From NCBI GenBank assembly GCA_021841795.1, contig JAKCDN010000222.1:1-5536 (forward strand): a stretch of DNA of 5,536 nucleotides, in the 5' to 3' direction. Shown here one piece after another: positions 1 through 5,536 of the stretch. The DNA comes from Acidobacteriota bacterium (GTDB lineage: Bacteria > Acidobacteriota > Terriglobia > Terriglobales > Acidobacteriaceae). Position 1 is the stretch's first letter; each line of letters starts with the position of its first letter. The notes beneath the pieces were generated by a model. The model was given only the letters and a program-made list of their open reading frames with translations. It ran no database searches and was not told the origin of the DNA. Made by a program: the position numbers and the translations under genes.

Positions 1-1034
1 TGCGCCGCATCTCCGGCGTTGCTGTCCCCGACGCGGTCGCTCAGGCATTGGCCAGTCGCAGCGATGCCTGCAGAAAACAGGCCCTCGTCGACTGCCTGCT
101 CCTTGCCGAAACCCTCAAGCAGTGCAATCATGCGGCGATTCCCGCAATGCCTCTCAAGGGGCCCATCCTCTCCGGCTGCCTCTATCAGGATCCTGGCCTG
201 CGCTACGCTCGCGATCTCGACCTCGAAGTGCGCCGCCGCGATTTCAATGCCGCCCGCCATTGTCTGCAAGACCTTGGCTGGCGTCCCGAAGACCCTTGCC
301 TGCCCGTCACTCCCCGGCAGTGGGAGAGCTTTCTCCGCCACGAGCACTCCATGGGATTTGTGCACCTGCCCAGCGGCCGCTTGCTTGAGCTGCACTGGCG
401 CAATCAGTGGGAGTCCTCCGCGGCAACTGACGCTCGCTGGTCCAGAAGCGTCGCCACCCTCTGGCAGGACCGCGCCATCCAGGCGATGAACCCCGCCGAT
501 CTGGCTCTTTACCTCTGCGGCCACGGCGCAGGACATCTCTGGTTCCGCGCCAAGTGGCTCGGCGACCTGGCCCGCGCCCACGCGATCGGCCTGCTCGATT
601 GGCAGGCCGCCTGGAGCGATATCCCCGCCGCGGGTCACCGCAATCTCATCCTGAGCAGCCTCCGCCTGCTCCACTGCGTCTACGGGCTGCCCATGCCTGA
701 ACTTCCCGCCAGCCCGGGCAGGAAACTCCCGCCGCTCCTGGTCGAAATGCCTATCCGTGCCCTGCTCCACCCCGGCGTACCCAACTACTCCACCAGCCCG
801 TCCAACTTCCTGTACAGAATTCAGCTCTTTCGCTACCAGCACGCTCTGCGGCCCGGCCGTGTCTGGCGCGAAAGCCTCGCGGAACTCCTGCACAGCCGTA
901 AGGACTTTCAGACGCTTCCGTTGCCCGATACCTTCTTCTGGGCCTACAAGCCCCTGCGTCCGTTCTTGTGGCTTTGGCGATGGTTACGGAACCGCACCGG
1001 CGATCCTTCGCACAATCGTAACCAGAAGCCATAG
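1..1034 (+). CDS. Nucleotidyltransferase family protein (PF14907-like, lasso-cluster type), 5' partial
   Basis: The reading frame is open from the first full codon at base 3 to a TAG at 1032-1034 (343 visible residues), so the start lies to the left; a TTG at 48 is only an internal possibility. Numbering from base 3, the sequence shows MPLKGPILSG near residues 49-58, then a Tyr-x-Asp-Pro-Gly-Leu-Arg stretch and RDLDLEV at 70-76, the KG...R..DxD signature of PF14907 'uncharacterised nucleotidyltransferases'. Further on come LELHWRNQW, a His/Trp-rich helix (CGHGAGHLWFRAKWLGDLAR) and an Arg/Pro/Trp-rich C terminus (FFWAYKPLRPFLWLWRWL), all typical of the family. The family's reaction is not well established. 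It is known as a frequent accessory gene in lasso-peptide clusters of Proteobacteria and Firmicutes, including paeninodin-like ones. Here the short precursor-like gene at 1353 follows on the same strand, which supports that setting. The family call is fairly sure; the substrate is unknown. Confidence 0.86.
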   Translation, partial: RRISGVAVPDAVAQALASRSDACRKQALVDCLLLAETLKQCNHAAIPAMPLKGPILSGCLYQDPGLRYARDLDLEVRRRDFNAARHCLQDLGWRPEDPCLPVTPRQWESFLRHEHSMGFVHLPSGRLLELHWRNQWESSAATDARWSRSVATLWQDRAIQAMNPADLALYLCGHGAGHLWFRAKWLGDLARAHAIGLLDWQAAWSDIPAAGHRNLILSSLRLLHCVYGLPMPELPASPGRKLPPLLVEMPIRALLHPGVPNYSTSPSNFLYRIQLFRYQHALRPGRVWRESLAELLHSRKDFQTLPLPDTFFWAYKPLRPFLWLWRWLRNRTGDPSHNRNQKP

Positions 1035-1210
1035 CGCGCAGCCCAGGGCGGCTGGCGAGCCTTACCGCCGCATCGCTCCGTTCCGACTGCGGACCCGTGC
1101 AGGCTCATATCCCTAACGTATTTGAAATCAGATGTGTGCACAGCGACTCCTCGCCCGGAATCTGCGCCTCTCGCAGCCAACGCCGGGCAATTGCACGCCG
1201 TCTTATGCCC

Positions 1211-1283
1211 GGGTAATCTCCGCGGTAACTCCCAACGGTAACCATTTCGTTGTGTGAAAGTGCTGTAGGATCAGCGATTACCC
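1211..1283. promoter_or_regulatory. Candidate operator: three direct GGTAA boxes and one inverted copy
   Basis: GGTAA occurs at 1212-1216, 1224-1228 and 1237-1241, with 12 and 13 bases between starts; the second and third copies extend to CGGTAAC. The first copy, GGGTAATC (1211-1218), has a perfect 8-base inverted partner GATTACCC at 1276-1283, which ends two bases before the proposed -35 element. Repeated half-sites at roughly helical-turn spacing just upstream of a promoter are what an activator or repressor site looks like. No regulator is identified, and chance cannot be excluded. Confidence 0.35.
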
Positions 1284-1285
1284 TC

Positions 1286-1314
1286 TTGCTTTCGTCCCGG
1301 TCATCCCGTATGCT
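1286..1314 (+). promoter_or_regulatory. Candidate sigma70-type promoter for the precursor gene
   Basis: TTGCTT at 1286-1291 and TATGCT at 1309-1314 are separated by exactly 17 bases. The match to TTGACA/TATAAT is partial (three and four of six), as is common in GC-rich genomes. Transcription would start near 1321 and give a 5' leader of about 30 bases before the ATG at 1353. Confidence 0.42.
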
Positions 1315-1339
1315 CCGTAGGTAGAGATTGATTCCTCCC

Positions 1340-1345
1340 AAGGAG
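1340..1345 (+). promoter_or_regulatory. Shine-Dalgarno of the precursor gene
   Basis: AAGGAG ends seven bases before the ATG at 1353. This near-consensus, well-spaced site is the main evidence that the 49-codon frame is translated and that 1353 is its start. Confidence 0.75.
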
Positions 1346-1352
1346 ACTGGTG

Positions 1353-1502
1353 ATGGTCGGCAAGACCGAAAAACATGTCGAAACCAAAAAGAGCTGGGTC
1401 GCCCCAGAGCTCAAAAAGACCAGCATCGAGGAGATCACTGCAAGTTCGCGCGGCGGCCTTAATCTTGACGGCGGAACCGGCGGCCTCAACCGCGACAGCT
1501 AG
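1353..1502 (+). CDS. Putative lasso-peptide (RiPP) precursor, 49 aa
   Basis: The frame runs ATG 1353 to TAG 1500-1502 and encodes 49 residues. The N-terminal part is Lys/Glu-rich (MVGKTEKHVETKKS). It is followed by W15-V-A-P18-E-L20, the Y/W-x2-P-x-L element that RRE (PqqD-like) proteins recognise in lasso leaders, and then IEEIT29-A30. In lasso precursors a Thr is conserved at leader position -2, which places the cut after A30. The core is then SSRGGLNLDGGTGGLNRDS (19 residues), with Asp39 at core position 9, as needed for a nine-residue macrolactam between the N-terminal amine of Ser31 and the Asp39 side chain. The C terminus is Asp-Ser, as in paeninodin, where an HPr-kinase-like enzyme phosphorylates the last Ser. 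Differences from the norm are Ser instead of Gly at core 1, a Gly-rich tail with few bulky plug residues, and Trp for Tyr in the leader. The neighbouring PF14907 gene supports the call. The B and C genes are not in view, so another RiPP class remains possible. Confidence 0.74.
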   Translation: MVGKTEKHVETKKSWVAPELKKTSIEEITASSRGGLNLDGGTGGLNRDS

Positions 1503-1905
1503 TGATGGCGTAGTTTTACCTGCCAGCGGGTTCCCCTTGACCCTGTACTAAAGCCAACGTTGATGTACCTCTGTATGCCGCGGTTGTTTCAGCAGATCTG
1601 GTGAGCTCAGACGACATCTTTAAGCGCCCTTATTCCGCACTCTTCATCGGCTCCATACCCAGTTTGTGCGTTGATCGGTTACTGGACTATACAGCCGGCA
1701 GGTCACGTGATTTTTCTCCTCGTGATCGGGCTTGCTTTCCGCACGGATTGCCGCCTGTTTCGTGCCTGTGTTTTCACGTCGGCCTGAGCGCCGCAATGGC
1801 TTTGCCACTCCACGCCAGGCGTCTTTGCGGTACAGTACGAGACGTACGCTGGTGGTCACTTTTCAGCAGCCGATCCCGCGTATTCGAGCTTTGCGGCCGG
1901 TATCC
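1503..1905 (+). other. Intergenic region between precursor and methyltransferase genes
   Basis: These 403 bases are less GC-rich than the genes on either side and show no credible coding frame; open frames across them have no ribosome binding site and read as low-complexity Arg/Ser/Cys sequence. I see a weak promoter candidate (1664-1693), a TCACGTGA palindrome at 1703-1710 with a further CGTGA at 1721-1725, and only a poor bulged hairpin at 1524-1545 without a T-tract. No clear terminator for the precursor gene was found. Confidence 0.55.
1664..1693 (+). promoter_or_regulatory. Weak candidate promoter for the methyltransferase gene
   Basis: TTGTGC (1664-1669) and TATACA (1688-1693) are 18 bases apart. 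The match is modest and would leave a long leader of about 200 bases before the ATG at 1906, so this is a low-confidence suggestion. Confidence 0.2.
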
Positions 1906-2643
1906 ATGCAAGATTCCCTCACTCGTCTGAAGTCCCGCCTGCGCGGGCTCCCCGGGTTTCCGCTTGCCCGCTTTCTCTTCCGGCTGGTCAAGAGCACCGA
2001 GTCGCGCAATGCTGCGCTTTTGCTGCTTCGTCCTCCTCATGGGCTCTATCAGCCTTACGGAACCACCTCCGTCGACCGCTATCCTCAAATCTTTCGCTTT
2101 GTGCGCGAATCGCTGGGGGACGGGCCCGATCTGCGCATTCTCTCCTTTGGCTGCTCCACCGGTGAGGAAGTCTTCTCGCTCCGTCCCTATTTTCCCCGCG
2201 CCACCCTGATGGGAATCGACATCAATCCCTGGAATATTTACGTGTGCCGCCTTCGGCGTCTCCGCGTTCGTGCTCCCAAAACGGTCTTTGCCGTTGCCGG
2301 ATCCGTCTCCCACCTCGCCGATGCAAGCGTCGATGCCGTCTTCGCTATGGCCGTCTTTCGTCATGGGGATCTGAACACCTCGCCTCCGCCGCCTCAGAGC
2401 GCGCATCGCATCCGCTTTGCCGACTTTGAGCAGTCTGTCGTCGATCTGGTTCGCGTGCTCAAGCCTGGCGGCTTGCTGGTCATTCAAAATGCCATGTTTC
2501 GCTTCTGTGACACCCGCGCCGCCGAGCACTGCGAGACGGTGCTCACCATTGAGCGCGAGTCCCCGCCTCAGCTCTATGGCCCTGACGATTCTCTGTTGCA
2601 GGGTGTGCGATATCCCGACGTGGTGTTTCGCAAGCGTCCTTGA
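1906..2643 (+). CDS. Class I SAM-dependent methyltransferase, 245 aa
   Basis: The product should transfer a methyl group from S-adenosylmethionine to an unknown acceptor in the cytoplasm. Numbering from ATG 1906, motif I is ILSFGCSTGEE (78-88), resembling the CheR-style CSTGEE loop. The acidic ribose-binding strand is MGIDIN (102-107), the motif II region is ASVDAVFAMAVF (140-151), and motif III is RVLKPGGLLVIQN (183-195). Before the fold, residues about 41-68 contain LRPPHGLYQPYGTTSVDRYP, probably a family-specific acceptor or cap region. The frame stays open upstream to about 1732, but that extension is Arg/Ser-rich and unlike a methyltransferase N terminus, so ATG 1906 is preferred although its Shine-Dalgarno is poor. 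Length fits a single-domain enzyme. It lies downstream of the precursor gene on the same strand and could modify that peptide, but the 403-base gap and the unknown acceptor leave this open. Its last 101 bases overlap the convergent glycosyltransferase gene. Confidence 0.84.
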   Translation: MQDSLTRLKSRLRGLPGFPLARFLFRLVKSTESRNAALLLLRPPHGLYQPYGTTSVDRYPQIFRFVRESLGDGPDLRILSFGCSTGEEVFSLRPYFPRATLMGIDINPWNIYVCRLRRLRVRAPKTVFAVAGSVSHLADASVDAVFAMAVFRHGDLNTSPPPPQSAHRIRFADFEQSVVDLVRVLKPGGLLVIQNAMFRFCDTRAAEHCETVLTIERESPPQLYGPDDSLLQGVRYPDVVFRKRP

Positions 2644-3865
2644 TTGGAGCGCGGCTCCAGTGCTGCTGGAGCGCCCCCGCCGCAAAAACCATCCAATAAA
2701 CGTCGAGAAACGCGCGGTGCGAGGTATGCGCCCAGAACACCGCGGTGACCGCGATGAAACTGGCAAAGACAAGGTAAACGAGCGAGTCCTCGCGCCAGAA
2801 TCTCCGGCGCAGCCACATCCCCCACAATCCCAGCAGCATCACGGGGCCGTAGGAAAATGCGTATACGAGGTCGGCGATGCGCCCTCTTCGCGGACTCGGC
2901 AGCAACCAGAACGATGCCGCGATCTTGCGCAGCCCGTCCATTACGGTTTGTGCGGGATGCGCCCGCATGTACTCAAGCGCCTTGTGCCGGAACCAGCTGT
3001 TTTCGCGCTCCTCGTTGTCTCCCATGCGATCCAGTTCCTGCTGATCTTTGGAGGAGAGGGCATTCAGAGCATCGCTCTTGCTCAGGTCGCTGCTTCCCTC
3101 CGGATAATGCGTAAAGAGAAATCCGTTATTGCCCGTCCACAGTTCGATTCCGGTTTCAGTGCTGAGTGTGGGCACGCCGGTGAGCCGGTAGTTCCGCCAG
3201 AGCCACGGCGTCACCGTAAGCGCAAGAAGCAGCCCGCAGGCCAGGCCGGCGCGCATGCGTTTTTGCCGGAGGAGCCACAACGGAGCCAGCAGCGCAAAGG
3301 GCGCAATCGTTGCGCGTGTCAGCACATCCAGGCCCAGGATCACCCCGGCGCTTGCCCCGCAAACGGCGCTGGCGTTCGCCCTGGCCCGGCGCAGAAGCAG
3401 TATCGCTGCCAGCGCAAGCAGCGTAAAGAGGCTCGTTTCCTCGATCGCGGTGTCGTGAATCATGTAGTACGGATAGAGCGCGGTCATCGCCGCCGCCAGC
3501 ACTGCGGCCTTAGCGCCCCACGCCGTGCGATACATCTGGAGTGCAAGCAGCCCGGCGCAAACCACTGTTCCCGCGCCGATGAGCGATTGCGCAATCGCAA
3601 TGGGCCAGAATGCTTTGTGTCCCCCGGTCCAGCAGGCAAGCAGGATGGGGTAAAGTGGGACGCGAAATGCAGTGCGTATCCCGGCGATGCCGATGCCTTG
3701 TCCCCGCGCTATATTCTGTGCCATGGCAAAGAAGAACGTATAGCCGTTGGCCCAGAACTCCGCGGCGCCCGATGTCACTCTCACGGTCAGGCGCAGCAAA
3801 AATCCCAGGAGCGCCAACCAGTACACCGCGCGGGGAAGTCGCGGTTCTTGAGATTTCAGTGCCAT
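2543..3865 (-). CDS. GT39/ArnT-like polytopic glycosyltransferase, 440 aa
   Basis: This is an inner-membrane GT-C enzyme likely to move a sugar from a polyprenyl-phosphate donor to a lipid or protein on the outer face. Numbering from ATG 3865, a hydrophobic segment at about 13-27 leads to a first periplasmic loop with GYTFFFAMAQNIARGQG (41-57) and then the family hallmark FRVPLYPILLA (68-78). Several hydrophobic helices follow (about 86-110, 117-135, 144-158, 169-200, 205-222). TPWLWRNYRLTG with a downstream GIELWTGNNG (219-248) is typical of bacterial PMT_2 proteins. More helices lie at about 338-352, 361-378 and 386-400. ATG 3865 is chosen over the in-frame TTG at 3943 because GGAGGAGG sits just upstream and the extra 26 residues are Arg-rich and unlike the family. 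It lies 88 bases after the uridylyltransferase gene and is probably co-transcribed. The last 33 or so residues lie in the overlap with the methyltransferase gene and are hydrophilic. The acceptor and sugar are unknown. Confidence 0.88.
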   Translation of the reverse strand: MALKSQEPRLPRAVYWLALLGFLLRLTVRVTSGAAEFWANGYTFFFAMAQNIARGQGIGIAGIRTAFRVPLYPILLACWTGGHKAFWPIAIAQSLIGAGTVVCAGLLALQMYRTAWGAKAAVLAAAMTALYPYYMIHDTAIEETSLFTLLALAAILLLRRARANASAVCGASAGVILGLDVLTRATIAPFALLAPLWLLRQKRMRAGLACGLLLALTVTPWLWRNYRLTGVPTLSTETGIELWTGNNGFLFTHYPEGSSDLSKSDALNALSSKDQQELDRMGDNEERENSWFRHKALEYMRAHPAQTVMDGLRKIAASFWLLPSPRRGRIADLVYAFSYGPVMLLGLWGMWLRRRFWREDSLVYLVFASFIAVTAVFWAHTSHRAFLDVYWMVFAAGALQQHWSRAPIKDACETPRRDIAHPATENRQGHRAEAGTRAQW

Positions 3866-3867
3866 CG

Positions 3868-3875
3868 CCTCCTCC
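3868..3875 (-). promoter_or_regulatory. Shine-Dalgarno deciding the GT39 start
   Basis: On the minus strand GGAGGAGG precedes ATG 3865; its upstream GGAGG copy ends five bases before the start codon. The alternative in-frame TTG at 3943 has no comparable site, so this motif fixes the shorter product. Confidence 0.65.
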
Positions 3876-3953
3876 GCTCCTTCACCTGCCCGGAATCGTG
3901 CTGATGCGCGGCGCAGAGACCTGCGGTAGCGTCGTCCGCGCAACCATCGCCGC

Positions 3954-5536
3954 TTAGCCGGCGGCCGCGGAAAACTCGCAGCGCTCCGTCACGTACTGGG
4001 CCGAACCATCACGCAGCCAGGCGTCCAGTTGGGCCGGTTCTTTGAGCTGCTGGCCGCGCACGCGCGGTACAACCACATACTCGCATGCGACCTGCGGCAG
4101 CGCGGTCATATCGCCCCACAGCTTTTCGAATTGCGCCACGGGATAGATGTCTTCCTGTCCCTTGCCCCAGCGTTTTTTCACGTCCTTGAGAGTGACGTAG
4201 GTCGGCATGCGCGCTGCCATGCTGCGCACGGCCTCGGCCACCCGCTCCGGCTGGACAAGATCGCTCCTGTCCAGCCCGAAGACCTTGAGCAGTGCCTCGA
4301 TGTCGATCCAGAACGTGTTGGAGTTGTAGTACGTGAGCCGGAACTCCGTCTCCTCCGACGGCAGCGCCAATCCCTCTACAAGCCGCAAGCGCCCGTCCAC
4401 CAGCGCCAGGCCGCCACCGTGATCCTCAATGCGGCGCGTCACCACTTCAACACTCATCATGGCTTTGCGTGCAATGTGCCATCCCAGAATGCCGGGGTCC
4501 AGATCGGCCCCTACCGTGTCCACGTTGTGCACCATCAGGTGGCGTAAATTGGGCTGCGCCTGCAATAGCTGCGCCAGCACGCCGCTGCGCAGCAGATTCG
4601 GCACTTCATACCAATGCCCTACGGGATGCAGGCATTGCAGCGGCAGATTGTCTGTATAACTGCTCGCCTCTCCGGCCTGTTGCGCCCAGGAGATCAGCGC
4701 CCCGCGCACGCTCTCGCGCACCTTCTGCGCCTGCGTATCGAGCAGTTGCTGCGGCGTCTCTTCCCAGGCAAATCGCAGGTCGCGCACCATTGGCACCAGG
4801 CGCAGCCCCACGCTTTGGCCCGCGGAAAGATGCAGCGGCCCCTCGTACCCGTAATTGCCTTCGGCGCGCAGTTGCCGCTCGATGGGCGCGTGCGTCACAT
4901 AGCTCGTTGTGATCACGTGCGGCACCGGACGCCGGAAAATACGGCCGGTACGCCGGCTCTTCGCAAGATGGACTTCAAGAAATGTGCGATGCGCGCCGGC
5001 CAGTCGGCAAAATGGGCTCAGCGCCTTCACCACGCCGGCGCCTCGTGTCCAGCGGCTGCCGGCGCCGCCGGCCAAGGTCACCACTGCAACTGCTCCCGCT
5101 GCCAGAGCCTCTTCCCCGATCGCGCGCAGCCCCGCATCCACATCGCACCGCGCGTCAAAGAGCTTGCCGGCGGCAACATCTTCGATCTCGACTGAAGATG
5201 AGAGACGGTTCTGCGCCAGTCCGATCTGTCCGGCGCGCAGCTCCTTTTGGATCCGCTCGTGCTGCACGGGATCGAAGCCGTTGCGCTGCAGCAGGGCTTC
5301 CAGCGAGTCGCTCTCCTGCTCGCCTCGATTCGCCTGCGGCAAAAGCCGGTCCAGCAGCCCTTGCGTGCGGTTCAGTGCGTCCGGAACCTCCCGGCAAAGC
5401 GAGTTGAATCTTTCCAGATCCAGTCTTTCGCAGGCCGTCAGCGCCGATTGGTCCTTGCGCAGCATCGCCGGCAGCGCGATGTTGTAATAGCCGTCCGGCA
5501 GCAATGCCGCCGCGCTCTGCCTAAGCTCCGCCGCGG
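3954..5536 (-). CDS. UDPGP-family UTP-sugar-1-phosphate uridylyltransferase, 5' partial
   Basis: The predicted reaction is UTP + sugar-1-phosphate to UDP-sugar + pyrophosphate in the cytoplasm, most likely glucose-1-phosphate or N-acetylglucosamine-1-phosphate. The frame is open to the window's right edge (about 526 visible residues), so the start may lie outside; TTG 5504 is the first start-like codon inside. Numbering from 5504, a helical N-terminal region (1-135) is followed by the nucleotide-binding loop VVTLAGGAGSRW (141-152) and VVKALSPF (158-165, Lys160 in the place of the conserved Lys). HVITTSYVTHAPIERQL (196-212) and the long helix-turn segment to HPVGHWYEVPNLLRSG (293-308) come next. 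HNVDT (326-330) carries the metal-binding Asp, and YYNSNTFWID (392-401) matches the family's FNTNN-type block. These blocks belong to PF01704 (eukaryotic UGP/AGX type), not the shorter bacterial GalU family. The neighbouring membrane glycosyltransferase suggests a shared role in envelope glycoconjugates. Substrate choice between Glc-1-P and GlcNAc-1-P cannot be fixed by eye. Confidence 0.88.
   Translation of the reverse strand, partial: AAELRQSAAALLPDGYYNIALPAMLRKDQSALTACERLDLERFNSLCREVPDALNRTQGLLDRLLPQANRGEQESDSLEALLQRNGFDPVQHERIQKELRAGQIGLAQNRLSSSVEIEDVAAGKLFDARCDVDAGLRAIGEEALAAGAVAVVTLAGGAGSRWTRGAGVVKALSPFCRLAGAHRTFLEVHLAKSRRTGRIFRRPVPHVITTSYVTHAPIERQLRAEGNYGYEGPLHLSAGQSVGLRLVPMVRDLRFAWEETPQQLLDTQAQKVRESVRGALISWAQQAGEASSYTDNLPLQCLHPVGHWYEVPNLLRSGVLAQLLQAQPNLRHLMVHNVDTVGADLDPGILGWHIARKAMMSVEVVTRRIEDHGGGLALVDGRLRLVEGLALPSEETEFRLTYYNSNTFWIDIEALLKVFGLDRSDLVQPERVAEAVRSMAARMPTYVTLKDVKKRWGKGQEDIYPVAQFEKLWGDMTALPQVACEYVVVPRVRGQQLKEPAQLDAWLRDGSAQYVTERCEFSAAAG

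Larger units (their letters stand above)
1035..1352 (+). other. Intergenic region upstream of the precursor gene
   Basis: These 318 bases hold no credible gene. No convincing terminator follows the nucleotidyltransferase; the best hairpin (GGCT/AGCC at 1050-1061) has only four base pairs and no T-tract. The right half contains spaced GGTAA boxes, a sigma70-like promoter and a Shine-Dalgarno, each listed separately. The layout suggests that the short gene downstream has its own promoter rather than relying only on read-through. Confidence 0.6.

Noticed and set aside
1132..1257. 41-codon ATG frame between the nucleotidyltransferase and the precursor gene
   Set aside because: No Shine-Dalgarno, no leader or core motif, and it runs through the candidate operator boxes; most likely chance.
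1443..1460. Double-glycine leader cleavage after SSRGG in the 49-aa peptide
   Set aside because: The leader lacks the usual hydrophobic pattern of GG-type bacteriocin leaders, and this cut would leave Asp39 at a position unsuited to ring closure; the Thr(-2) register explains more residues.
1524..1545. Possible terminator hairpin after the precursor gene
   Set aside because: Only about six base pairs with a two-base bulge and no T-tract.
1732..1905. N-terminal extension of the methyltransferase frame
   Set aside because: The added 58 residues are Arg/Ser/Pro-rich with no fold signature; ATG 1906 gives a normal-length enzyme.
1601..1930. 109-codon GTG frame with many Cys and Arg residues
   Set aside because: No ribosome binding site, no recognisable domain, low-complexity composition, and it ends inside the methyltransferase gene in another frame.
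2417..3904. 495-codon plus-strand frame opposite the GT39 gene
   Set aside because: It is Gln/Arg/His/Pro-rich, lacks any domain, and is the antisense shadow of a clear membrane protein.
3866..3943. Upstream TTG start for the GT39 protein
   Set aside because: The 26 extra residues are Arg-rich, lack a ribosome binding site, and are unlike the family; ATG 3865 has GGAGGAGG.
4029..5487. Several plus-strand frames opposite the uridylyltransferase gene
   Set aside because: They are compositional shadows in GC-rich DNA; the minus strand carries all the conserved blocks.

Overview
The window is about 5.5 kb of GC-rich bacterial chromosome. Gene content, codon use and the combination of a eukaryote-like UDPGP pyrophosphorylase, a GT39 transferase and a RiPP-type cluster edge suggest a soil Acidobacteriota (Terriglobales-like) or a similar high-GC Gram-negative. 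That assignment is inference from style; no marker gene is present.

Left, plus strand (1-1502): the 3' part of a PF14907-type nucleotidyltransferase gene of the kind that sits in lasso-peptide clusters. A 318-base non-coding stretch follows, carrying a plausible promoter and a set of GGTAA/TTACC boxes. Next is an overlooked 49-codon gene (1353-1502) with a strong Shine-Dalgarno. Its product has a charged leader with a W-x2-P-x-L motif, a threonine at the penultimate leader position, and a short Gly/Asn-rich core with Asp at position 9 and a C-terminal Ser. It reads as a lasso-peptide precursor of the paeninodin type, and it is the most interesting item here. The B (protease/RRE) and C (cyclase) genes and any HPr-kinase-like gene are not in the window; if the reading is right they should lie to the left.

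Middle, plus strand (1503-2643): a 403-base leader region without a convincing gene, then a class I SAM-dependent methyltransferase that may belong to the cluster as a tailoring enzyme or may be unrelated.

Right, minus strand (5536-2543): a UDPGP-family UTP-sugar-1-phosphate uridylyltransferase (5' end outside the window) followed by a GT39/ArnT-like polytopic glycosyltransferase. They probably form one unit making and using activated sugars for envelope or protein glycosylation. The glycosyltransferase gene converges on the methyltransferase gene, and the two 3' ends overlap by 101 bases. No rRNA, tRNA, CRISPR array, insertion sequence or phage element was seen.
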